Positions 1-11,962 of a DNA stretch of 64,000 nucleotides are shown one piece after another. The position numbers and the translations under genes are program-made. The first letter of the stretch is position 1, and each line of letters opens with the position of its first letter. The notes beneath the pieces are model-generated. The model made no database searches, had not been told where the DNA came from, and worked only from the letters and a program-made list of their open reading frames with translations. The stretch comes from Pristionchus mayeri (lineage: Eukaryota; Nematoda; Chromadorea; Rhabditida; Neodiplogasteridae), in the NCBI GenBank assembly GCA_036245805.1, contig BTRK01000003.1:13060464-13124463 (forward strand). Reading direction: 5' to 3'.

Positions 1-322
1 GATTTGGTCCCTTCGGGAAATTTTTCAGGGCATCGAAAAAACGTGCGTGATTTTGTCCGTGTGTCCAGGTGACGTCATTTGCGCAAAAACCGTGCGCTGT
101 ATCCGCAAGTCGAAAGTGCATTCACACTTGTGTGGCCGACCCAACCATTATCCCCAAACCTTGGATCGATCGATTACCGTACACTGCAAAAGTCCGGTGG
201 GGCAACTAATTTTCCTTGGAGCGACTTCATGACTTTTTCAGAAACGCAGCAATTAAATTGTTTCTTTGGTAAATCATGATTGTCCTATTATATGAAAAAT
301 TTTGAACATACTTTCGTAATTT

Positions 323-385
323 TATCACGGCCGAGTGGATAACGCGATGGACTTGCAAACATACAGTTGGGGGTTCGGTGCCCGT
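323..385 (+). repeat. degenerate tRNA-like sequence (possible SINE head)
   Basis: The stretch contains GGCCGAGTGG followed by a TGGACTTGCAAA-like anticodon region and GGGGGTTCGGTGCCC. These resemble the A box, anticodon arm and B box of a tRNA-Ser/Leu type gene. I could not pair a 7 bp acceptor stem or a proper T stem, so this is more likely a tRNA-derived retroposon head or tRNA pseudogene than a working tRNA. Confidence 0.3.
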
Positions 386-1560
386 CGTCGTCAAAACATT
401 TTGCCACGCTTCGAAAAGCTTGGAATTGGTGGGGAAAATAATTTGTCATTACAGTAGGTCAAAATTATTGCGGGGTCAGATAATATTCGCTGGGTCACAC
501 TTTTGACTGTCGAATTTGTAATTTTTTTCGAATATTTGCAGAAGTGTATCCGAATCATGAGTCTGTATTTTAAGCCTATAAAACTGTTGTATGCCTGGAA
601 CAGAACGTAGTTCCCCGCTAGTTACAACCCTTACTATAAACTGAAAGCTTTTTGTGTTTGGCGCTTTCGTCTCGATCGATATTTTGATAGTTTGTGTGGA
701 ATCAAAATACAAGATCATTACACGAAAAAGATTTCCGAAATTTCCAGAAGACAATTTTTTACGACCACAAATATGGTGTTCGTCTGTGCATACCGTAACC
801 TGTTGAGTGTCGTTGGGTCAGATGGTGTGTCAGACTCATGATTTCATCAGAGGATGGAATCAAAACGTCAATAGTTTACGAGTACCGTAACCGAAGGCTA
901 CCGTAACCTGTGGCCATGGATCAGACGTCGGGTCAGATTCATGATTTCGTAGGAGGATGGATGGAAATCATCAATATCATTCTTCTAACATAACATGAAC
1001 CTATAGTAGTCAGTGTCGCTGTGTCAGATGATGGGTCAGGTTCATGATTTCGATGGTCAATTTATGAAAAAAAAGTCGATACCATGCTTCTTTTGCAAAA
1101 GCTAGCGTTGGGACGGACGCGGCGTGAAAACCATGATTTTGATGACATCAATAGGGGATTATTTTTTATATTCATATAACTTTTAAGCGTAGTTGCCCAC
1201 TAGTTTTGATAACTATAAAGGATATGGAAAGGAGTATAGTCAAAATTCGAATTAAATTCGAGTTGTGCAAAAGATGTTTTGAGCGGTGTCTTTACCTTTT
1301 CATCTCCCTCCCCTCGTACTCATTCTCACCACTTTGGTTAAAAGGTCTTGCTCAAAATAACAATGAAACTGACTTTTTTTCCATATTTGGCTCCTCACGG
1401 AAGTGCTATAGCTGGCACAAACGGAGCTTCGATGACTGATGCATATCTGGAAAGAGTAATATCACGCGTGTCGCGTAAGAATCGAATAAAATCGGGAGGT
1501 CTTGATCACAATTTTTGATTCCCATGGTTATATGCATTTTCCGAAAACTAATATCGTCCT
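386..1560. other. no gene recognised
   Basis: I see no coding exon with splice support here. The only structure is a set of degenerate repeats at 813-1058, listed separately. Short open frames in this stretch have no recognisable motifs. Confidence 0.4.
813..1058 (+). repeat. three degenerate copies of a GGGTCAG...TCATGATTTC unit
   Basis: The pair GGGTCAG or TGTCAG plus TTCATGATTTC(A/G) recurs at about 813-850, 925-950 and 1020-1055, spaced roughly 100 bp apart. TACCGTAACC occurs between copies (near 790, 881 and 898). It looks like an old, diverged minisatellite or decayed transposon interior. Confidence 0.35.
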
Positions 1561-1882
1561 CTACAAGATAGCGTCGAGCTTTTTTGCATATCACTAATTT
1601 CTGGCCTTATTTAGGGCTTTAAAGTTTGCGTGACCCTAAAAATGCGAACTTTGGATTTTAATCGATGTATAAAAATGCAAATTAAAATAATGGCAACCCA
1701 ATGGTATAGGGTCACTCTTAAGGATGCTAGGAACAAATCGTTCTTTTCAGTTTGTTACTTAATTGAGTTTGAAAAGATTTGTATGCCTCCAAAGTTCGCA
1801 TTTTTAGGGCCACGCAATCTTTAAAGCCCTAAATAAAGCCAGAAATTAGTGATATGCAAAAAAGCTCGACGCTATCTTGTAG
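1561..1882. repeat. inverted repeat with 95 bp arms
   Basis: Left arm 1561-1655 (starts CTACAAGATAGCGTCGAGC) is the near-exact reverse complement of 1788-1882 (ends GCTCGACGCTATCTTGTAG), with about 132 bp between. No transposase frame lies inside. A foldback or MITE-type element is the simplest reading. Confidence 0.75.
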
Positions 1883-3929
1883 GGGACCCTATGGGCCACC
1901 AAAGAATGTATTTTGCTCATTCTCGATTTTTTTGTTGTGATCGCGTTTATTGGATTCTTAGGCGACACGCCTGATATGTTTGCAAAATAATGCACGAGAA
2001 GAACCCTTACCTGTCAGATAATGCCTTCAAAATAATGGTCTTTTTTGTAGAAATCAGAGTGTAAATCGGAAAACCTGAATACAAATGAATGGAGATGCAA
2101 CAATCACAATATGAGCCCATTTGTGTAAGAGTCGAGCAAACTTGGCACTGCAATTTTTCGAGCACTTGTACAAAATGGTTTTAGAGTGCATGGGAAAGGG
2201 AAAAAACAAAGAGGAAAAATGGGAAGAGAGTGTTAACGGAGGGAAAGAAGAGCGATGAGGCCCCTATTTTCTCACCCCCGCCTTTGGATCGTAGGCGACA
2301 ATGTTTGCTCAGCTAGAGAGGCGCTGTCAATTACACTAATTGATGTTTGCTCCCTTCGCCCACTCCTGCTGGTCAAGTTAGCTTCGGTCTTACTAGGCAT
2401 GGCTCTTCTTGTTCGTAATTTCTCTCTGGACAGACCCGAGTGAACAGATAGTCATGGAATTAAATCATTTCTTATCAAGCAATCCTAAATATCCACTAAA
2501 AATAAGACGGAAGCTTCATGCAAAAGTGTTTGAGGCACCGACAATGACTCGTCGAAAACTGTTGAAAATGATTCGTGTCAATAATTTCGCAACATCGCGT
2601 TTTATATGGGTCTTGAACGTTCGAAAATCACATGCATATTGACATAAATAAAGTTATCATTCATTGGTTGTCTACGAAATACATATCGGAGTGAGGGCAG
2701 GACGGAACAATCATTGCATAAAGAGCGTCATAGAGCATTCTGGCATATGTTTTCATACGTCGGCGACATTTGATGGTGCATATTGTTATGGACTGATCTT
2801 TTCGATGGAACCCACTTCATACAGTTGAAATGTATTTGAAAAAATCTAGGTTCGGATCTTTTGCGTCGAGGTATTAATTCTATCATTCACAAGATGAAGA
2901 GAATTCAGGATCAATCCATATCATGAAGAATGAATTGCATTATCTCCAGATCTGAAAGAAATCTTGCACGATGTTTAGAGCATTTCCTTTCACACTCTAC
3001 ACTTTCAAAACAACCGTTCGTAGTACATAAATTATATAAACGAGAAAAATTTTAGTTTTCAAAAGTACTCGTTCTAAATCAAATAGGAGAACACCACTTA
3101 CAGAATATTACGCTGAGTAGTGCTCCACCTGCCTCTAAGTTTAAGGATATGCAGCTTGTCTTCTGAAATGTATTATTGGAAGGGAAATTCGGATTCATAT
3201 GAAATATGGAAACAAGTTAAAATTCAATACCTGAGTAAAAGTTTGGAGAAATAGTGTCTAGCCTGCTTCTACAAGCAACGCAAATATCCGAGTGTAGTTC
3301 GGAAAACCTGGACACAAATACCCATCGATTTTTTTAAAAAACAACATAAACGCGAGAAATTGAACATAAAGAAGTTTAGAAGGGACTGATAAGGGAAAAG
3401 TAGAGAGTCGAAAATTTTATCAAATTAACCGGTGAATATATTGTTAGCGTAGGCACTCAATGAGGGAGATCGAGAGAACGTTGTCGGGGATGTTTCTGTT
3501 CAATCCGCATCATATTAGCGGCAAGAGCGTTGAGATAGTACTAATAGTGAAGAGTAAATGCGAGAGTCGTTGTTTGTGAAAAGCCATTGTGTAGGATATG
3601 CCTGCCCATCCCCTACCTATCCGTTGAAGTGACAATGTTTGCTCAGCTGGGGAAGGACATATAATCGAGAGTATTACTACTCGCTTCCTGTGCAATCATT
3701 GCTTAAATGAGTGTGCAAAAATTATTCGTTTTATTATTTGTGATCTTTTGCCCTTCGGATACGTGAGAGCAAGCTGAATGAAGATTAATTTCCTGTGTAG
3801 CATTTCTTATCGGATGCATGACAACTTGGAATATCCCTGTGCGTCAGTGCTAATAAGCAAACAATGAATGCCAATTACTCAATTTCATGTGGCTACTACG
3901 AAATGTAAACATGCATATACATGCATATA
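1883..3929. other. no supported gene; decayed repeated blocks
   Basis: Two diverged blocks recur elsewhere. One contains GACAATGTTTGCTCAGCT (about 2298 and 3630, with a related block near 7437). The other, at about 3210-3320, reappears at 5990-6095 around AAATATCCGAGTGTA. The latter could be an old exon on the minus strand, ending before GTATTGAATTT in both places. No continuous gene could be built. Confidence 0.3.
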
Positions 3930-5273
3930 CAGTAGTGGCCAAAATTCTATCACCTTGGTGTTTTTGAAGCATAACTTTCCTGAAACTTATCCGACCCTCA
4001 CCAAATTTCGAATATACTTATCTTTTATTATTACCAATAGAATCATCCATACGGTGGGGGTATCGTGGCAGTGCACGGTAGGTCACTGAGAAATCGATAT
4101 CTCGCGTAAAATCGGGTTTTCCAGTAAAATGCATGCCAAAAATTTATAAATAAATTAATTCCAAATCTTAATTCGCAGTTTCGAAAGAGAAACTTTCGGG
4201 CTTTCGAATGCACCTTTAGGATGAACTGTGAATCTATTTTTGTGTTGCGGTAGGTCAATTCAAAATACAATACTTTTTAGTACACTTTTGGTTGTAACTT
4301 TATTTCTAAAGGAGCAATGGTGCTCAAATTTGTAGGATAACATAGTCTTATGGTCCCTATTCACAGGTACAAGTTTGGACTTGATTGGCTTCGATTTCCA
4401 CAAAATCGTCACATTTGGCATGCTCTCTTTTGACGAGCTGTAAGTCCTGGGAAGAATTTTTCCCTACTCAGAAATTGAGTTGGAGATTTTAAAATGAATG
4501 CCGAACAGACCTGTGAAAGTTGGCACCAATTGGTCACATATCCGCATAGATATGATACTTTGAATCTTGCAAAATATGTCAAAAATTGGTCATTTTGGTC
4601 AACAATTGACGAAAATGACCATTTTTTGACGAATTTTACAAAATTCAAAAAAAATATTTCTATAAGGAAATGTGACGAATTGGTGCCAAATTGCACAGAT
4701 CTGTTCGGCATTAATTGTAAAATCTCCAGCTCAATTTCTGAGTGCGGGAAAAATTCTTCCCAGTACTTACAGCTCGTCAACAGAGGGCATGCCAAATGTG
4801 ACGATTGTGTGGAAATCGAAGCCAATCAAGTCCAAACTTCTACCTGTGAATATGGACCACCAGCATATGTTATCCTACAAAGTTGAGCTTGATTGCTCCT
4901 TTAGAATTAAAGTTACAACCAAAAGTGTACTAAAAAGTACTGTATTTTGAATTGACCTACCACTACCCAAAAATAGATTCACAGTTCATCCTAAAGGTGC
5001 ATTCGAAAGCCCGAAAGATTATCTTTCGAGCCTGACAATTTAGATTTGGATACATTTATTTATACATTTTTGGCATGCATTTTACTTGAAAACCCTATTT
5101 TGTGCGAAATATCGATTTCTCAGTGACCTACCGTATACTGCCACGATACCGTATGGATGATTCTATTGGTAATAATAAAAGATAAGTATATTCGAAATTT
5201 GGTGAGTGTCGGATAAGTTTGAGGAAAGTTATGCTTCAAAAACACCAAGGTGATAGAATTTTGATCACTACTG
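3930..5273. mobile_element. 1.34 kb foldback element with Tc1-like ends
   Basis: The whole element is one long imperfect palindrome centred near 4601 with almost no loop. Its ends are CAGTAGTGGCCAAAATTC and the complement, and both ends are flanked by TA (3928-3929 and 5274-5275). CAGTNNTGGCCAAAA and TA target duplications are typical of Tc1/mariner terminal repeats. The open frames inside (about 4409-4886 on both strands) mirror one another and carry no transposase motif. It is therefore a non-autonomous foldback MITE. Confidence 0.8.
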
Positions 5274-6185
5274 TACCATGTGCAAATGCGCATAAACAAT
5301 TCAAAGAACGATATAACATTTATTAGGCAGGGTCCTGTCATTATTAGGTGATCAGAATGTCATAACTTCAACGAAAGCAACGGACTGCATTACGATTTAG
5401 AGAATCCAAGTAAGGATCGGCAATACGAGCTTCAATTTCCACTCCTGAAATTGAAAAATTTACATTTTTCTTAGAAGGAATCTGTTGCAGAGAATAATTA
5501 ATCAAATAGTATACATTTTGACATTCTGACCTGCTTTCCACTTTTCATGCAAATTCCTCTTCCGCGAAGAGATTGGGCAAGTGCAAAGCGTTATTCGAGC
5601 GGGGATAAGCAGATATCTGGGTCGTTGATCCATATCCCTGCCACGTTAAATTCACAGCGGTACTGCCAAGAATCAGTTTGATATCCCATAATTTTGCTTC
5701 ATAAGAATAACCTAAGAGAGGACAACTAGTATGAACAAACAAAATTTTTTTCTGATTCAAATAGGGGTACAGGAACTGAATGTGTACACAATAGAGTAAT
5801 TCAGTAATTTTCCCTCGAAATTTCGTTAACGAAAAATGCAGAGGATTGCTCACCACAATATACTGAATCGAAAACTTTCACACTCATCCAGAACTCTTCC
5901 AAAAATCTGATTCTGAGCGTATGCAATATCTGAAATACCATGTTGATAATAAGGAAAATAACGAAAATAACAGGAAAAATAAGGTGAAATTCAATACCTG
6001 TGACTAAGCAGCGAAGAAATAGTGTGTTTTCGAAAATTAGTGTATCTACTTGTTTGATCATGCCAAATATCCGAGTGTAAATCGGAAAGCCTGAACATCA
6101 TGTTGATTAGGCAGTTTTCAACAGGGAGCATCGACAGGATCAAAATGAATTCATGTTTTGCGAGGTCACTCGGGAAGCAGCTATT
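5274..6185. other. no supported gene
   Basis: Minus-strand open stretches at 5545-5856 and 5801-6061 are AT-rich with mixed splice-like signals. One possible exon starts after TTGGCAG near 5669. The block 5990-6095 resembles 3210-3320. I could not make a coherent model. Confidence 0.3.
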
Positions 6186-6475
6186 AAAGGGGTGCTCCGG
6201 AGAATGTTTGGCCAACCGTAGTGACCCAGTGGATTTTGTTGAGCTCACTCACACGATCAGAAATCACTTTGTACGAAGTTTCACAAACGACTCTGGGGCT
6301 ATTTACATACGCGCAAAGTTCATTGACGGCGCAGGGTAGTGGCTTGCTCATTTATGTTTCACTCGCTCTTCTTATTTATCGTCACTTTCTCGTGGTAAAT
6401 TCGCTACAGTTTCCCACTGAGAGCAGAATTTTCGTGGTGGGACCCCGTAACATTCCTTTCCCGGAGCACTCCTTT
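6186..6475 (+). mobile_element. 290 bp MITE, family AAAGG, copy 1
   Basis: Starts AAAGGGGTGCTCCGGAGAATG and ends with the inverted counterpart CCGGAGCACTCCTTT. The interior contains a CTCGTGGTAAATTCGCTACAGTTTCCC-type block (6390-6416) shared with four other copies. It has TTAA-like flanks and no coding capacity. Confidence 0.8.
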
Positions 6476-6485
6476 AATTATCTCT

Positions 6486-6773
6486 AAAGGGGTGCTCCGG
6501 GGAATGTTCAGTCGCCCACAGCAGTGACAACGTGGATGTTTTAGAGCTCACTCACCGATTAGAAATCATCTCGTGCGAAGTGCAAACGTATATAATGATA
6601 TTTGCATAATGGAAAAGTTCATTGACAGCGCAGGGTCTTGACGTGTTCGTTTTTTTCACTCACTCTGCATAATTATCGTCTCTTTCTCGTGGTAAAATTG
6701 CTACAGTTTCCCATTGTGAACGCAGCATTTTATGGTGGGACTGCCAAGCATGCATTCCTCGGATCACCCCTTT
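6486..6773 (+). mobile_element. 290 bp MITE, family AAAGG, copy 2
   Basis: Begins AAAGGGGTGCTCCGGGGAATG and ends CCTCGGATCACCCCTTT. It lies only 10 bp downstream of copy 1 in the same orientation. The interior is diverged from copy 1 but keeps the TTTCCCATTG...GGTGGGACT block. Confidence 0.8.
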
Positions 6774-6782
6774 AAATTCAAC

Positions 6783-7244
6783 TATCGTACATGTCAGCGA
6801 AATTAGAACGGCCACCGAGAGGCACGGAGAACTTTTCGATTTCTGGCTCTCTGCGAATACGCAATTTTAAAAGTCGTGGTTGTGCTCATATGTTTTATCA
6901 TGGTCGATTTGCCGGAATCTACCCGGACATGCTCGGTCAATTATGACTAGAAATCGATAAATCAAATACACAACATTTTGGTGCGATTACGGTATTTAGG
7001 AAAGCTCACCGAACTTGGTGAGCTTTCCAAAATACCTTAATCGCACCATAATTGTTTGCTTTTCTAGACATAATTGACCGGACATATCCGGGTCGATTCC
7101 GGCAAATCGACCATGATAAAAAATATGATCACAACCACGACTTTTAAAATTGCGTATTTGCAGAGAGCCAGATATCGACAATTTCTCGGTGCCTCTCGGT
7201 GCCTCTCGGTGGCCGTTCTGATTTCGCTAACATGTACGATAGGA
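6783..7244. mobile_element. 460 bp foldback element
   Basis: The arms run from ATCGTACATGT (6784 on) to ACATGTACGAT (ending near 7243) and meet at GCTCACCGAACTTGGTGAGC (7004-7023). There is no coding capacity. The right arm has a local duplication of GTGCCTCTCG. Confidence 0.75.
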
Positions 7245-8174
7245 TAATACGATGACAGGGCCTATAAGAGCTAGTGAAAGTGTATTGACTAGGGATAGAT
7301 CCGCAAGAAAAACACTCCTAATTGCACGCTCTCGGCAGCCAGTTAGAGAGACAGATGAACGAGCAGGTAGAATGAAGCTATCCAAGTGACATGCCCTTCT
7401 CTTCCCTCACATTTCCTTTGGCTCGAAGAGACTGAAAATGTTTGCTCAGCTGATCAGGGTCTGCTAATTCCGTTAATTGCTGCTTGCTCCCTTCGCCCGA
7501 ATGCTAAAGAGATCCTGAGCATGGATGTCCATTCAAGAAAATATTATCCTCTTTCTGCGTATTCTATCAGCGATCAGAGTGGACGTCATGTGAGGGAGGG
7601 CCATCCCAAGACTCAATGTCGTGATGACCTCAGGAGAACCACTCCATTGGTCGATCGCAGCCTAAGAAGAATATGGCTCCATCCTCACCTAAGCACTATT
7701 GCCTGATGCGATAAAGAATTATCCGCAATCATACTGAATATGAGAAACAACATAGAAAAGCCGTGCTCATAGGCCTCAGAAAAAATAAACGAGCAGACCT
7801 CGCTGCTACCACTCTCTCCTTTATGTTTGCCTTGCGGGGGGAAGGTATATTTACTCAGGTGCTTCTTGCGGGACTGCTAGGACCAGACGCTAAAGCTTCC
7901 TCTCGCCTCTCTCGCTCTACTCACTCTGTCGTTCTCTTTGCAGCGGCCGCCAGAGAAAAGAGAGAACCTTGACATGAGCAATTTTGCAAATGAAATGAAA
8001 ATAGTATCGACAGTTCCCCCGTTTTTGGTCTGCGTCTTCGAAGAATTTCATTTGAAGATGGTACTACCTGCAATTATTTTTTGGCTAGTGAATTTCACTC
8101 AGCAAGCATTTGGAAATAGTATTTATCTCTGATTGTACAAATATTTACAAATTGCAGCTGTTACTAAATAGGTT
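7245..8174. other. no supported gene
   Basis: Contains another diverged copy of the AATGTTTGCTCAGCTG block (about 7437) and short AT/GC-mixed frames without splice support. The minus-strand gene 8175-8644 ends just to its right. Confidence 0.35.
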
Positions 8175-8644
8175 TTATGCTGCATCAATACAGCTTCTCA
8201 GCATTCTCGAATTGCTCCTCTTACTGATCAGTTCTCTAAATTTGATCTTCATTTCCTCAGTTTTCGCATCCTTTACAATGTATTTTACATTTATTCCCAT
8301 CTAAAAAGTGAATTATGAATAAAAAATTTTCAATTTCAACTTACTTTCGCTGTTTCCTTCTTTATTTTCTCCAGGTAGGTACTTCTCATCCCATCCAAAA
8401 TCAGCCACTCCATGTAGAATTGCTTCACTTGTTTCCGATATTCCATCCACTTCAACTCTCCCTTCGTCCAAGCAAGAATGAGATTCTCCTCTCTCCCATT
8501 CTCGATCTCGTTTCTCAATATTTTCCAATCGCGCAGCATTGCATCCTGGTCATCAAATGAGAACCGAGATGGGTAATCATTCTGGAATGTGCATACTAAT
8601 TCTTTCGTACCATACTCTAATAAAAATACATGTACCAAGTCCAT
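8175..8644 (-). CDS. small two-exon gene, function unknown
   Basis: I do not recognise this protein. Exon 1 (8345-8644, 100 codons from the ATG MDLVHVFLLEYG) ends in AAA|GTAAGTTG, a near-perfect donor. A 44 bp intron ends in CACTTTTTAG at 8301-8310. Exon 2 (8175-8300) continues in phase 0 with MGINVKYIVKDAK and stops after 41 codons. The product would be 141 residues, rich in Lys, Glu, Trp and Tyr, with a basic C-terminus. I see no signal peptide and no clear membrane segment. The frame is open across the junction, and both splice sites match nematode consensus, which argues for a real gene. The ATG was chosen because an in-frame TAA lies a few codons upstream, but a further upstream exon cannot be excluded. 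A MITE (8683-8972) sits immediately 5' and may occupy its promoter region. Confidence 0.55.
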
Positions 8645-8682
8645 TTCTTCGTTCAATATTAATTAATGGTAATTTGTCGATT

Positions 8683-8972
8683 AAAGGAGTGCTCCGGGGA
8701 ATGAATGCTAGGGAGTCCCACCACGAAAATTATGCGCTCTCGATGGGAAACTGTAGCGAAAATACCCATAGAAAGAGGCGAAAAATAAGAAGAGCGAGTG
8801 AAACATAAACGAACAAGCCACTACCCTGCGCTGTCAATGAACTTTGCTCGTATGTAAATAGCCTCAGAGTCGTCTGTGGAACTTCGTACAAAGTGATTTC
8901 TGATCGGATGAGTGACCTATACAATATCGGGACTCACTATGGGTGGCTGAACATTCCCCGGTGCACTCCTTT
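8683..8972 (-). mobile_element. 290 bp MITE, family AAAGG, copy 3
   Basis: Same family as 6186-6475 but inverted: it starts AAAGGAGTGCTCCGGGGAATG and ends CCCCGGTGCACTCCTTT. The shared GGGAGTCCCACCACGAAAATT block appears near the left end. It lies about 40 bp upstream of the start of the minus-strand gene 8175-8644. Confidence 0.8.
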
Positions 8973-9936
8973 AATGTATGAACATAAAAAAATGCTCACG
9001 GTCTGCCAGAGCCAGGCGGGCTTGATGATTGTGCAATAATACTCGCACAATCCAACAGTAAATGAGACGCGTACTCTTCTCGAGATGTTCGAACGACCAG
9101 GCATGACAACAGGGAGCAATGGTACAAATTTGCAGAAGGAGGATCATAAGCAACATATGCTGGGTGGTGGCCACCATCGACCATGAGAGGTTCCCACATC
9201 CTTTGATGAGACTGGGGGACTCCACTTTCATACCCACAGGCAATGCTGTGTCTCAATATTGGAGATACATAGATTTGCAAGATAACGTATCTATATGTTG
9301 CATTCTTTCGTCGGCAAGAGAGAAAGTGAATCAAATGAACAGTCATCGAACGCATTCCCTACTTGCAAAGAACGTCGGAAATCAAGGGACCGGTGGTCAC
9401 CAGAGCTGGACTATGCCCACTGGCAACGCTCTCATTGATCAATTTGATTCTGAGGAAAAAATGATTTTGAAATGATTCTGGTCAATCTAAAATATATTGC
9501 ACACACATTTTCACATATATATGATATCAGAGGAAACCAGAGCGCGAGCGTGCATGGTATTGCTTCTCACTAAATGACTCTCTTAATAATGTGTTTTCTC
9601 GCCACATAGACAATTGAGAGAGGAAGCGTAATGAAAAGAGTCATGATTTTTTTTTTAATCCATCATAATTCACAACAAAAAATACACACATTCACGCTGC
9701 ATTCACTGGCAAAGGATGACAGCATTGTGATCTAGACGATTCAGAGATCCAGGCACATTGGATTCAAATCATCTCAATTACACATTGGTGCTAACAATAA
9801 AACAGATTCAAATGTGATACTATGTACCCTCCTCCGAATATTTAATTAGTTTTGCTTTCGTTTGTTTCCCCGATACTCTTTCATCGTGAACATGCATTTG
9901 CAATTAGAAAAGTAATATCATAAATATTAAAATATA
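8973..9936. other. no supported gene
   Basis: A minus-strand frame of 119 codons (8996-9355) exists, but I found no splice sites, signal or family motif to support it. The rest is AT-rich and featureless. Confidence 0.35.
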
Positions 9937-11877
9937 TCACGCCTCTCACGAGAGAATCGGGACAAATCGGTGTTTTCAGTTGACATTCGAATTTTCGAAA
10001 ATCTTGTTTCTCATGTTTTTATTTAGAACTTGACTAGTTTAGACAAAATCCGAAGTTTTAGATTTTTATCACTTGCTGCAGCTGCAGAAGACTGCTGTAA
10101 AAGTGAGACGAAGGTCATTGGCTTTGGGGTTTTCCGCATGTAAAAGTGGTGGTTTTTGTTTACCAAAGTGTTTTTATGATCAAAATAAGCATTTTGGCTC
10201 ACTTTGTTCATTTCTCACTTTTGCGACCCTTGCAGCAGACCAATGGGAGACAGGTTTTTAATTTACCGTGGTGACATACGTTTTTTCCTTCTCTCCAAAC
10301 TTTACCAGTTTGTAGAGCTTGAAATTCTGCATATACCTAATTTTTGTAGATTTTATCTCGGGAGTCCTGATAGTCTACCAGATCGACGAAACTCTCGTAA
10401 TGGGCTGCACGGTTCACCCTTCGTGAAGTCAAACTCGAAATGTCGCAGGTTCGAGTCCCGGCGGAGGAAAAATTGTCTTTTGCAATTGGTTTTCATAGAT
10501 ATACACAGCGTGCCAAAATTTGTTCGACGCGGCGCTCGGTCGATCTTGAAACATAATATTTTTGATTGAAATGAGTGATGAAACTTTGAACCAAAATATG
10601 TGAAAGATATATCATAATTTAGCTGCAAAAAATAAATATGCATACCTAAAACAACACATCTGTCTGAATTGTAGCCAAGATACCTCCCTATCATTTTTGC
10701 TAATTTTCGTTTCATTTAAGTTTTTGTTGCACGCATTTTTCACTTTTTCGGGTATAAATCGAAAAAGTTGAGAACCCACAGCAATGGTGACCCCCACATA
10801 TGCAGAACTTTTTCATATCTACGTAAAGAGCTCTACAAGTTGTAGAACTTAGAATTTTTCAAAAATGTTAAAATGTTTTGAGAAACTTCAAATTTAAACC
10901 TTATTTTCAAGATTTCTCAAAAAATTGTAACATTTTCGAAAAATTCTAAGTTCTACAAATTGTAGAGCTATTCACGTAGATATGAAAAAGTTCTGCATAT
11001 GTGGGGGTCACCATTGCTGTGGGTTCTCAAATTTTTCGATTTATACCCGAAAATGTGAAAAATGCGTGTAACAAAATGAAAGTGAAACGAAAATTAGCAA
11101 AAATGATAGGGAGGTATCTTGGCTACTATTCAGAGAGATGTTTTGTTTTAGGAATGTATATTTAATTTTTGCAGCTAAGTTATGATATATCCTATTTTGG
11201 TTCAAAGTTTCATCACTCATTTCAATCAAAAATGTTATGTTTCAAGATCGACCGAGCGCCGCGCCGAACAAAGGAAATCGTCGCTTTGACACGCTGTGAT
11301 ATAATCACGAATTGTCTTATTCCTAGCGTTACCATGCCGGCAAAAATGTTGATTGCATTCACCGGGACTCGAACCTGCGACCTTTCGAGTTTGACTTCAC
11401 GAGGGGTGAACCGTGCAGCCCATTACGAGAGTTTCGTCGATCTGGTAGACTATCAGGACTCCCGAGATAAAATCTACAAAAAATAGGGTATATGCAGAAT
11501 TTCAAGCTCTACAAACTGGTAAAGTTTGCAGAGAAGGAAAAAATGTATTTCACCACGGTAAAATAAAAACCTGTCTCCCATGGGTCTGCTGCAAGGGTCG
11601 CAAAAGTGAGAAATGAACAAAGTGAGCCAAAATGCTTATGTTGATCATAAAAACACTTTGGTAAACAAAAACCACCACTTTTACATGCGGAAAACCCCAA
11701 AGCCAATGACCTTCCGCCCAACTTTGCAGCAGCCTGCTGCAGCTCCGAAAGCGAATTGGTTGGAATCGATATGGGAATATATTCTACTACCAACGCACAA
11801 ACTAAAAATCAAATAAAATTAAATATTTTTATTTTTAATGTCAACTCATTGTCCCGATTATCTCGTGAGTGGCCTGA
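9937..11877. mobile_element. 1.94 kb foldback element, TCACGC family
   Basis: The ends are TCACGCCTCTCACGAGAGA and its inverted counterpart TCTCGTGAGTGGCCTGA. The flanks are TATA on the left (9933-9936) and TATG on the right. The two arms (about 9937-10900 and 10915-11877) pair along nearly their whole length around a centre at about 10907. Both arms carry a tRNA-like segment with a B box. There is no transposase frame. The same terminal sequence is found at 44170-44965 and as half-ends near 48411 and 48468. Confidence 0.8.
10394..10464 (+). repeat. tRNA-like segment inside foldback arm
   Basis: GGGCTGCACGGTTCACC is followed about 45 bases later by CAGGTTCGAGTCCCGG, a good match to a pol III B box. 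The mirror copy is at about 11350-11420 on the minus strand. The T stem and acceptor stem do not pair well, so a functional tRNA is unlikely. A tRNA-derived SINE captured by the foldback is possible. Confidence 0.35.
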
Positions 11878-11962
11878 TATGGTTTATCACAACTCATGAA
11901 GTTGTCGTACGGATATTTACAAATGCAAGATAACACAGTTGAATATCATCAGATCAGCTCGA

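Noticed and set aside
4409..4886. 130-138 codon frames on both strands at the foldback centre
   Set aside because: They are mirror images created by the palindrome, with no protein motif.
8996..9355. 119-codon minus-strand frame, with an overlapping frame holding a signal-like MLLMILLLQ stretch
   Set aside because: No splice sites, start context, family motif or paralog in the window supports it.
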